Below, piece by piece: positions 35,120-44,154 of a stretch of 64,000 bases of DNA (its first letter is position 1; each line of letters starts with the position of its first letter). The DNA lies in NCBI GenBank assembly GCA_902728285.1, contig CACVBU010000593.1, positions 524,280 through 588,279 on the forward strand, written 5' to 3'. The notes beneath the pieces were generated by a model. It was not told the origin of the DNA. It saw only the letters and a program-made list of their open reading frames with translations, and searched no databases. The translations under genes and the position numbers were made by a program. The DNA comes from Clytia hemisphaerica. Lineage: Eukaryota; Cnidaria; Hydrozoa; Leptothecata; Clytiidae.

Positions 35120-35671
35120 ATGAACCAGAACCATCAATCCAATACTATGGAAGAATCATCAGATTTTGCTGATCACTTTCGACAGCGAGGCTGGACATTG
35201 CCTTCAAAAAGAAAAGAAGAAATGCATCCTGATATGGAACTCGGATCAAGCCCACCAAAAAACTTTCTGATACAAAAAGGAGACGATGGATTCTACACGT
35301 TGGATGGAAAGCAAGTACATTCATGGAGTAGTTTGAATGATCTTCTACATGTCAGCCATTTTGAAAATGATGAATTTCAAATACGTGATAGTTTTCATAA
35401 AGCATCAGCCTTGATTAACAATGAAAATATTTTTGAGGCAATCGAGACCATGGAAAAAGTCCGATTTGATCAGTTATGGATAGACCGAATTGTCGAGTTG
35501 ATTAAAGATGATATGAGTTTAACTCGTACTAACGAATGGAGTGAAGCCATTTTTAATTGTCCGAAAACAATGTCAGTTCTACAGCATTTCTTGATACAAC
35601 GCATGCGTAAAGAAAAGGTTCGGATTCCAACTGCTCGAAGGAACGGAATCAAAAGGAAGGAGACTGTGTGA
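35120..35671 (+). CDS. Intronless 183-aa protein, family unknown
   Basis: An ATG in fair context (ACAAGATGAAC) opens an uninterrupted frame starting MNQNHQSNTMEESS. The protein is charged and probably soluble: an acidic/polar N-terminus with RQRGWTLPSKRKEE, a middle part with GDDGFYTLDGKQVHSWSSL, a probably helical segment (NENIFEAIETMEKVRFDQLW) and a basic end (RRNGIKRKETV). No signal peptide or TM segment. Length, amino-acid balance and the downstream AATAAA favour a real gene. I do not recognise the family. Upstream non-coding exons may exist at 34350-35110. Confidence 0.6.
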   Translation: MNQNHQSNTMEESSDFADHFRQRGWTLPSKRKEEMHPDMELGSSPPKNFLIQKGDDGFYTLDGKQVHSWSSLNDLLHVSHFENDEFQIRDSFHKASALINNENIFEAIETMEKVRFDQLWIDRIVELIKDDMSLTRTNEWSEAIFNCPKTMSVLQHFLIQRMRKEKVRIPTARRNGIKRKETV

Positions 35672-35840
35672 TGGAATAAATTGGGTTGATTGAAATTTGC
35701 GATAGAAGAAGAAACGAAATCAAGAAAAGACCATAGAACAGTTTGGACACAATAATGATACTTAAATCTGAACATGTATCGACTGGAAGTACTGTCGTAA
35801 CCATAAACGAACAAGATTACTGACAATGATGAAAATCCGT

Positions 35841-35846
35841 AATAAA
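35841..35846 (+). terminator. Poly(A) signal of the 183-aa gene
   Basis: AATAAA 170 bases after the stop codon, a normal spacing for a short 3' UTR. Confidence 0.55.
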
Positions 35847-35956
35847 TCCAATCTACCAATTTTTTGTGAGATGAATATTTTATTGTAGGTATGAATTAAA
35901 TGTTAATATATTTTTGGAATCTATTCTCAACTTCAGTTGAGTTAGAATCTGAGAAT

Positions 35957-35994
35957 GTGTGTGTGTGTGTCTGTCTGTGTGTCTGTGTGTGTGT
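35957..35994. repeat. (TG)n microsatellite
   Basis: A TG tract with TC and TA interruptions directly abuts the 156-bp array that follows. Confidence 0.9.
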
Positions 35995-36001
35995 ATGTCC
36001 C

Positions 36002-36877
36002 AAAACTTTGGGGCAGCCTGGAGACTTCAAAAATTGTTCGATTTGGCTGAAATTTGGCACACTTTTTCCTTGGATGATTACCTGGGGGTGTTATTTTCAT
36101 TTTTCAAAAATTTTGATTTTTGGGGCCTGGGGACGAGTTTTTCGCCAAAACGAGGCTAAAACTTTGGGGCAGCCTGGAGACTTCAAAAATTATTCGATTT
36201 GGCTGAAATTTTGCACACTTGTTCCTTGGGTGAATATCTGGGGGTGTTTTTTTCATTTTTTGAAAATTTTGATTTTTGGGGCCTGGGCACGAGTTTTTCG
36301 TCAAAACGAGGCTAAAACTTTGGGGCAGCCTGGAGACTTCAAAAATTGTTCGATTTGGCTGAAATTTTGCACACTTGTTCCTTGGGTGAATATCTGGGGG
36401 TGTTTTTTCATTTTTTGAAAATTTTGATTTTTGGGGCCTGGGCACGAGTTTTTTGCCAAAACGAGGCTAAAACTTTGGGGCAGCCTGGAGACTTCAAAAA
36501 TTGTTCGATTTGGCTGAAATTTTGCACACTTGTTCCTTGGGTGAATATCTGGGGGTGTTTTTTCATTTTTGAAAATTTTGATTTTTGGGGCCTGGGCAAG
36601 AGTTTTTCGCCAAAACGAGGCTAAAACTTTGGGGCAGCCTGGAGACTTCAAAAATTATTCGATTTGGCTGAAATTTTGCACACTTGTTCCTTGGGTGAAT
36701 ATCTGGGGGTGCTTTTTGCATTTTTCAAAAATTTTGATTTTTGGGGCGTGGGAACGAGTTTTTTGCCAAAACGAGGCTAAAGCTTTGGAGCAGTCTACAG
36801 GCCTCCAAAATGATCGGATTTGGTTGAGATTTGGCACACTTGTTCATTGGGTGAATATCTGGGGGTCTACAATTGGG
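36002..36877. repeat. 156-bp tandem repeat, six units
   Basis: Units begin AAAACTTTGGGGCAGCCTGG at 36002, 36158, 36314, 36469, 36623 and (diverged) 36779. Periods are 154-156. Each also has TTCGATTTGGCTGAAATTT and a poly-pyrimidine TTTTTGGGGCCTGGG block. Central units are nearly identical and outer ones diverged, as expected of unequal exchange. A lone copy lies at 53697-53865. Because 156 is a multiple of three, long ORFs appear on both strands; they are not genes. Confidence 0.9.
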
Positions 36878-38160
36878 CCTATGAATGATTTGAAGCCACT
36901 GAAGTTGAGCCCAGTGCGTTGCGCACGTTCGACTATTTATTATGTAAAAAAGAAAAAGAAATCAAGTATTGAGATGTCATCGTTAATCTTCCTTAATGAC
37001 AGCCATGTGTCATTGATAAGATGCCCCTTACCAATTTATAGTACTACTTGCGACAGAACTTGACCATTATTTTCCGACACAATTTTCACTTTCGTTTTCG
37101 GAAATTCATATAATTATAAAGGGTAGAAATATCTAATTATCAAAAACCTTTATAAATAGTAGAAATTACTAAATCTGGAAAGTACGTTCTTGCTGCAAAA
37201 CATCTTTTATGTATTTGACTTGACGAGAAGCACGAAACCGCTATCAAATGTAAATTCAAGTGTAAATTCTATCAAAAGTTACAGTCTTTTTTTGTCTGCA
37301 CTGCCTATTATATTGACAAGTTGAGTTCTATCTACATTTGGACGCTAATAGACAAGGGAAAATGCTCTTTAGATCACTAATTTCAAACTTTTTGAAAAAA
37401 GTTGATTTTCATGAAAAAGTGTTCAATAGAAATGTTTAAATTGGACCCAAATAGTCGGCATTTCAGATGATCTATTGTCTAACAATTGACGTCAATAAAA
37501 TGACTCAGTGTGTAACACAATGCCAATTGTTATATTATGGGAATATTACTTAAATTTGAGTATTTTCCCCACACATTGGTCTTGTATTTCTCGTTTATTG
37601 TTTTGAAAATAATTTTGTTCTTTTTTTGTAAAATAACAATCAAAATAAATTGCTGTGTTGATGAAATAGGATCATTTTAAATTTGTTCACACGCGTAAAG
37701 AATAACAATTTGAGTTTTTTCACTGGAAAATATCAGTAACTTTATTTGCTGTAATGGGACCATGTATAAATTACTATTAAGATTAAAGTTTGGTTTTCTT
37801 CTAATGTAACTGCTAGAGGCACAGCACTATCAAAGGACGATCAGTTTAAACTGTTGATTTGATTTTCGAAACATGTTTTTGATTGATTATAAGGTATTTA
37901 ACTTTTTGTTTATATTTTGAATCTTTAAATAGCATCTTTCCTAAAAATTGTTTAAACAAGTTATAAGGATTTCTACATCTTTTTCCAAGTTAAATATATA
38001 TATTACCTTTCTAAGTCTAGCATATGATAAAAAAATTATATATAAAAGTCCTATGAAATAGATAAAAGCGTAACTAGTCTAGCATCTAGTATAAATGTTA
38101 AAAAAGTGTAAAACTCAAATATGTTGTAATGTTTTAAAAAATTTCTTTCTAAATTTATGT
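36878..38160. other. AT-rich intergenic stretch, no gene seen
   Basis: Very AT-rich with only chance ORFs. CAGTGCGTTGCGCACG just after the tandem array is a short palindrome and may mark the end of the element that carries the array. Confidence 0.5.
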
Positions 38161-38215
38161 TTTGTTTATTCTTTTTATTTTATTATTATTTTATTTTAAT
38201 TCATTCAAAACTATT

Positions 38216-39262
38216 TCAAGACAGGATAAGATCCAATAAAGTCTGTCTCAGTTTTGTCTCTCTTTTATCAGCCACACCATTCCGTTTCTTCAAAAAATCA
38301 ATGTCATTTGTCAGTTCTTTTCCAGAAAGGTTTTTCAGATATTTTCCTTTTGTGAATCGTAAGGAAGACATTGTTTCTTTTGCTACTTTTTTCAAAGATT
38401 CTGTCTCATCAAAAGTCATATCAGAAGTGTTGTTTATAGCTTTATCAATCAAATCTAAGTTTTTGATTTGGTAAGAGTATCTGGAATCATTCAAAATATC
38501 TTCGCTTTGTTTTGATAGTGTTTCCATGCATTCAACAATGATCTCGTTTGTGACTAAAACATCCATCATTGCATCGTGTAAACCGTCTCCATCTCCAGTA
38601 ACCATTTTTACAGGTTCAAGTTTCTTCTTTTTGGGACTTGATACACTGTAGGAAACAACCTGCTTTTTAGCACTTTCAATGCCTAAATGATTTGCTACAT
38701 CAACCAAGCGATAGCGATCTAACTTTGGAAAGGCTGCAATGCTCATTTTATAAGTGTCAACAAGTCTTATATCAAGCCCTTTTAGTAGCTTTATCCATGG
38801 TATCCCTTGCTGCTGATTTATACCAAGTTTCATGAAAGCATTAGTCAAAAACTCCCAGTCGAAGAGAACATTGTGTCCAAAAACATATTTGACATTGTTG
38901 AAAAACTTTAAAATATTCTCTGCATGGAACTGAAAAGACTTTTTCTTTAATAAAATATCAGGACTTATCTTGTGAATCTTGAATCCATTAAGCTGGTTTT
39001 CTCTTGAAATTTGTGGATTAATATACTCATCAAAAACTTCTTGTTTTGTTTTTGAGAGAACTTTGATCATTGACAATTGCACGATTCTGTCTTTATTTTC
39101 ATCCAACCCAGTTGTTTCACAATCAAATACAATATAAGGATAATGATCACCTTTATTTTCTGGAACATTTGAAGATTGTCCATTTGAATCATTTTCAAAT
39201 TTTACTTCAAAAACAGCCAAAACAGGAGTGGGAAGATTAGAAGTCGCATTTTCAGCCGCCAT
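38216..39262 (-). CDS. DEDDh 3'-5' exonuclease (DnaQ/RNase T fold), 348 aa
   Basis: Single-exon gene starting at 39262 in a strong context (AAAGATGGCGGCTG). Residues about 45-250 form an exonuclease domain: FDCETTGLDE (ExoI, catalytic Asp and Glu), GHNVLFDWEFL (ExoII Asp) and GLHDAMMDV (ExoIII, His and Asp of the DEDDh type). The roughly 40-residue N-terminus is low-complexity. The C-terminus (NLDLIDKAINNTSDMTFDE... to LRQTLLDLILS) is charged and helical, and matches nothing I know. It should remove nucleotides from DNA or RNA 3' ends; the substrate is unknown. Lack of introns, unlike its neighbours, may mean retro-copy or capture from a mobile element, though no flanking repeats are visible. 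TTTATT (AATAAA on -) near 38165 could end the transcript. Confidence 0.82.
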   Translation of the reverse strand: MAAENATSNLPTPVLAVFEVKFENDSNGQSSNVPENKGDHYPYIVFDCETTGLDENKDRIVQLSMIKVLSKTKQEVFDEYINPQISRENQLNGFKIHKISPDILLKKKSFQFHAENILKFFNNVKYVFGHNVLFDWEFLTNAFMKLGINQQQGIPWIKLLKGLDIRLVDTYKMSIAAFPKLDRYRLVDVANHLGIESAKKQVVSYSVSSPKKKKLEPVKMVTGDGDGLHDAMMDVLVTNEIIVECMETLSKQSEDILNDSRYSYQIKNLDLIDKAINNTSDMTFDETESLKKVAKETMSSLRFTKGKYLKNLSGKELTNDIDFLKKRNGVADKRETKLRQTLLDLILS

Positions 39263-39270
39263 CTTTGTTT
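39250..39270 (-). promoter_or_regulatory. TISU-like start context
   Basis: On the - strand the start reads CAAAGATGGCGGC, matching the TISU element (SAASATGGCGGC) that in animals combines YY1-type promoter binding with initiation on very short 5' UTRs. The NHL gene at 40652 has the similar AAAGATGGCGCAT. Confidence 0.5.
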
Positions 39271-40155
39271 TTGTTATGATTTGAAATTACCGGAAAGTTG
39301 ATAGTCCGTATAGTAATATTGCCGGTATTTAGACAAATCTATGTATTTAGACCGGAGCTCAATCCAAAAAGCGCGGGAAATTATTGAGCGGCCGCCGGAG
39401 CGGATTGCGTAAAAGACATTGCTTATTTTGCCAAAAAATACACTGTACGGGTGGGCTATTTCCCAAAGGTGATATTCAATTTCATTTATTCAATACATTA
39501 CAACAATCAGGCAAAGAACAATTTTATTTCCTTCTCCAAGTCTCAATAAGAATCAGCGGTATCCAATTATCTTTTAATTGGTCATTACGTCATCTAATCT
39601 AATTATTTTTTGAAGCAATATCAATTCATTAAAAGAAAAAGTTTATTTTGTCGTGTTTTGTGTGTGTTGTGTGTTTATTATTGTGCTCTTTTTGCTGATG
39701 ATAGTACATGTTGGAAAGTTATAGAAAGTTATTCAGTGTTTTTGAACAAATTCAACTTGTTTATTGGAGGCATTTAAGTTATCTTTGCTTCTCAAGTACT
39801 ACTTTCTTTTTTAGTTCTACAAAAAGAAATTCAGCAAGTTATTATTTAAGAAGATACTTAAATACAGTAAATATAGACTAGTCCGTCCATTTTCATTTGA
39901 ATAATTTTTAACGACAATTAAAGCACAGAAATTTTCTTTCAACTTTCATTGTTTGTAACAAAAAACATTATATGAAATTGTGCTTATTGAACAGTTTTTC
40001 TTACTTTAGTTTTTAGACAATTTCCAGGGTTTGACATCTTTCAGACAATTCTTTTCCTGAGTCTTGTTAACTTAAACAAATAGAAAAAGTATAACTGGCA
40101 GAACTGGCAGTTAGGAAAATCTCAAATTTCATGCCTAAAGCCAAATATGTAAATA

Positions 40156-40426
40156 CACGCTTTTTTTTTTTATAAGAATGGTGTTTTTTCATTTCATCAT
40201 GGATATTCTTAACTTTTTGGCGAAAATCATCCAAAAATATTCTTACGGTATTCTTAGGTTAAGATCGAAATTGGCAATCTACAGGTTAAAATGCATTAAA
40301 AATGGCATTCTTAGGTTCAGTTGCTAAATTCCATGATGGCAATATTCTTACCATATTCTTAATTTTTTGGCCATTTTCATCATGGACATTCTTATAAAGT
40401 GTATTCTTATAAAAAAAAGAAGCGTG
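40156..40426. mobile_element. TA-flanked poly-T MITE, copy B (ATTCTTA internal word)
   Basis: CACGCTTTTTTTTTTATAAG and its mirror lie between TA dinucleotides (40154-40155 and 40427-40428). ATTCTTA recurs about eight times inside. Sits between the divergent exonuclease and NHL genes. Closest to copy C at 57038-57305. Confidence 0.82.
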
Positions 40427-40651
40427 TAGTCAATACAAAAAAGGTATATGACAGTCATATGATATTCAACTGGTGTCTGTGCATTCGTTAAAAAGTTGAT
40501 TTGATATACATGCCATCACACAAACTATGTACTTTCTGAAAAAGATCTTTTGAGAGTTGTTGTTATATAATAATTGTATAAAGTTTCAAATCAGAAGCAC
40601 ATGACCTCACGTTTGTCAAGTTTTGTCGGTAAAACTGTTTTTGTAACAAAG

Positions 40652-42931
40652 ATGGCGCATGACGAGAACTTTCTGACAAAAAGTGAAGAGAACAACGATA
40701 GCTTGAACGAACCGGTAACTTATTCCAGCTACTTGATTTCGAGTTTAGAATGAAGTCGGGGATTATAGATTAAAAAATGAAGTTTAGATAACCGTTCATT
40801 TATTCATTGATAGCCAGACAGTTAACAAACCCTTTGAAACTCTCCTCACATTTTGAGTTATAACGTTTTATCCATCTTTCCACTTCAGGTAAAAAAGCGA
40901 CAGAAGAGTCGAATTCGGCGTCAAAAGGCCATGGATTCCAGCGAGGACGATGGCTACTTTTGGGTCCACTCCGAAGCTGAAATCGTAAAGAATTACAAGC
41001 AAGTGAAACACTTGAAAATGTATGGAACACACGGTAAAAAACCCGGACAGTTTCTCGATCCAATGGGTATCTCAACTATGGAGGGTTTTGTATGCGTTAC
41101 AGATCCAATGAAAAATTCGCTGACAGTTTTTAACGAGTCTACCATACGAAGCCAATCAAAAGGAGACATTATGATAGCAGCTGATACAAAGCCACTCAAA
41201 GAATGTTATTTTTCATCTGTTTTTGATGTAGCAGTGCACGAATCCAGTAAAAACGTTCTGGTCAGTGATCCAGTCAAGAAATGTATACATTGCGTCTCCC
41301 TTGGTGACGATATACGTAAAAATAACACCATCTTTGATTCGAATATCACGGTATCGAAGTGTGATACTTTATCTGGGATATGCGTAACACAGAACGAATT
41401 AATCGGAGCATTAGATAGTGAATCAGGACGTGTGTTGGTATGCGACGGACATGGCGACATAAAACATTCCTTCGGGAGCGAAGGATCTGATAAAGGACAG
41501 TTCTGTCTTCCACAATTCATTCATTGGGATAACCTTAATCAACGCTTTATTGTTTCAGACACTGCGAATGCGCGTGTCCAACTTTTCACAGCTGACGGAC
41601 AGTTCTTGTTTTCGTTTGGTGAATTCGGTTTTAACCTTTAGACGCCGAGAGACGTACCACGTACGTCATATATACAGGCCGAGAGACGTACCACGTACGT
41701 TTTGATACTGGGGTCCTTTCAAAGTTTAATAAAATAAAGACCAGTTTGAATTTTTCTATTCTGTAAAATTTAGCAGACAGGATAGGGGTGAAGGTTCATT
41801 CATTCAAAATTTTACGGGTCCTGCTTTTATACATCTCGAGATATCGGAACTCAATGTCGGTGTATTTTTCAAATGTCAACAAAACATCGTTTTAGTGGTG
41901 GACAGAGGGTGTTTGATGGATTTTTGGACTGAAAAGTCATGTTTATGTCTGGTTTTTTCTTGGTTTCAGCATATAAATATCATTATATGAGATAGAGAAC
42001 CTTTATTGGCAGTTTCTATGTGGTTTGAAGGGGTTTTAGGGGGTATTTCCTGACATACATGCCTATCTCTAGCTCCAACAACTCAGGGCTGTTTTGCCTC
42101 AGTTTTTTCACTATTCTGGTGTTTTATTGCTTGAATTTACATGATAGAGAGTCTGTTATGATTATTGTAGTAATTTTACAGGTTTAGGGTAAGTGTAGGG
42201 CCAATTTTAGAGCAACGGGACCACTTAATTTACCTGTTGTGGCCAGAGTGTCGATTTTGGTGGAAAAGTGTGCTTCGCCGAAACTTAGATTCTGAGATGA
42301 AATGAGCTTCTTCAGCCCTGAAATTTCACACAATGGTGGCTTATAACATAAACTAAAACAAAATAATTTTTCTGGGACCAATCCTTACCTTGTACCCACT
42401 TTTTTCATTCAATTTGTCAAAAAAAAGAAAAAAAGTGAAAAAATCGTAAACATGGAATTTTTACTGTTTTGATTTGAGGCTGTGGTGTCAGGTTTAAAAG
42501 GGTGATGAGGCATCTTTTTGGTATTATCTGAAATAATAGATCCTTAGCTTTTCAAAATGGGTTTACTTTTTACTTAAGCTTTAGCGGTTCAGATTTTATG
42601 ACATTTTCCGTGAAACCTCCATTTTCATGAAAAAAACAGCGGCAGCAGCGCGCACTGTTTTTAAAAACAGCGGTGTCTAAAGGTTAAAGATGGCGGATGT
42701 TTTAAATATCCATCTGGTATAACGACTGATGATCATGGACGTATTTTTGTGGTTGACCAAGGATTACACGAGGTGCAAATCTTTGATAAAGACGGTCACT
42801 GGTTGCACTCACTAGGAAAAGCAGGAATTATGCCAGGATGCTTCAACAGTCCGAAATCGTTGTCTTTGTTTTCGAATGGTGATTTAGTTGTAACGGATAG
42901 CTTGAATAGTCGGTTACAAGTGTTCGGTTGA
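40652..42931 (+). pseudogene. NHL-repeat beta-propeller protein, coding exon split by a transposon
   Basis: Exon 1 is 40652-40714 (MAHDENFLTKSEENNDSLNEP). Exon 2 starts at 40889 with a basic run (KKRQKSRIRRQK) and NHL repeats: GTHGKKPGQFLDPMGI, VLVSDPVKKCIH, SDTANARVQLFTADGQFLFS, and after the insertion FKYPSGITTDDHGRIFVVDQ and VVTDSLNSRLQVFG. About six blades give a whole propeller, as in TRIM2/3-like proteins but without RING, B-box or coiled coil. The insertion at 41635-42683 brings an in-frame TAG at 41639. Leaving out the insertion and one TTAA leaves 1053 coding bases, so the older gene encoded about 350 residues. This allele is probably null unless the insert is spliced out. A poly(A) signal lies at 43058. 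Confidence 0.82.
41635..42683. mobile_element. piggyBac-like non-autonomous element inside an NHL exon
   Basis: A 1049-bp element with ends CCTTTAGACGCCG and CGGTGTCTAAAGG, directly flanked by TTAA on both sides (41631-41634 and 42684-42687), the piggyBac target signature. Two copies of GCCGAGAGACGTACCACGTACGT-type sequence lie near its left end. It encodes no transposase. Its exact borders are confirmed because the NHL frame resumes without loss. Confidence 0.88.
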
Positions 42932-43057
42932 AGGTTGCGGTGCTTTGAATATGTTTTATCAAAAAATGAATTTTTACACACAAATTTATTAATGAACGAA
43001 ATTTAACTTTCTTATACACCTTTGTATTATTTAATTTACTGCGATGCTAAAAAAGAA

Positions 43058-43063
43058 AATAAA
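43058..43063 (+). terminator. Poly(A) signal of the NHL gene
   Basis: AATAAA 127 bases after the NHL stop codon. Confidence 0.55.
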
Positions 43064-43154
43064 TTATTTCAATGGATTTTAAGATATAATCAAAATCCTT
43101 TTGTTTTGTTTCATTCTCCAGATTTAGATAATCCAAGTTTATAATCCCTTAAAA

Positions 43155-43405
43155 ATTTTGGCGAATTAGCCAAAAATTTCTTTCCGCCAAAAAAAAAATT
43201 TATAGGTCATTCGCCAAAACAAATTCTCGCCAAATTTAATTTTCTTTCAATTTAGTCTCTATTTCTCCTAAAAACCCCTTTTTCATCGTAAAATATTGAA
43301 CAAAAATGGGTCGTTCGCCAAAATTATTTCTCACCAAATTTTTAGAAATTTTATCAAATCCCCAAAATAAATGCCGCCAAATTGCACGAAAATTGACGAA
43401 TGAGC
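43155..43405. repeat. TTCGCCAAAA-rich interspersed repeat, copy 1
   Basis: Shares CATTCGCCAAAA, TCTCGCCAAATTTAATTTTC and AATGGGT(C/T)GTTCGCC with 54412-54615. CGCCAAA words recur through it in both orientations. No coding capacity. Confidence 0.7.
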
Positions 43406-44154
43406 CAAAATTTCTTCTCCTTTGCAAAAACTAGACAGAGGGCCCTTTCAAAACTTACTCTAAATTGCAGAAAACTTTCCATTTAAATTTAATTTTCATT
43501 TAATTTAATTTTTGTAATTTCTAATTACAAATGTTTACAAAACAATACATCAAAATGCAAAGCTCTGAGAAAATGCTCCCTTATAAATTTTATGAAATAT
43601 TTACAAAAACACATACACTACATGCAAAAAAAAGAAACTGGAAAAAACTGGGTAAATTAAAAATTACCTAAAGACAAAGGCTCAAAATTTTTCTCCAGTT
43701 TTTGGCTAACCTTGTGTTCTAATAGACCTTTTGCTAATTAGGATGTCATGTGGATAATTAAAAAAAACTCCAGCATTAAAATTATGCATTAATTTGTCAT
43801 CTCAAAGATTTCAAAATAATCAAATTCACTTGCAGTTCAGATTTAAAATTTTCGGTTTCCAGTAAGTTCGGTTCAAATAAAAATATCTCTAAAATCTAAA
43901 ATATTAAATTCAAAATTAATGATAATGTCTATGGATAGGATAAAACAAAAAAAGTAGTGGTCCAATTTCCAAAATAAGTTCATCTATTGAACAAGTAGAC
44001 GAACAAGTCTTTCTTTTCATAAAGCTTGTCTTTGACAGACGCTTCATTGTGTTAATTAATCACATATCACCGTCTTTTGGAAGTTCGTGATGATCAGATC
44101 ATATAAAACTTTTTCGATTGTAGCGGGAATGTCAACGAGCTTCAACATGGGAAT
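43406..44154. other. Intergenic stretch, no gene seen
   Basis: AT-rich sequence between the end of the NHL gene and the 3' end of the opposite-strand kinase gene. The kinase 3' UTR must lie here, but no clear poly(A) signal was picked out. Confidence 0.5.

Noticed and set aside
35470..35859. 129-codon - strand ORF opposite the 183-aa gene
   Set aside because: Antisense shadow; the + strand frame has the better start context and a poly(A) signal.
36002..37063. Long overlapping ORFs (up to 172 codons) on both strands
   Set aside because: They are the 156-bp tandem repeat read in frames that stay open because the period is near a multiple of three.
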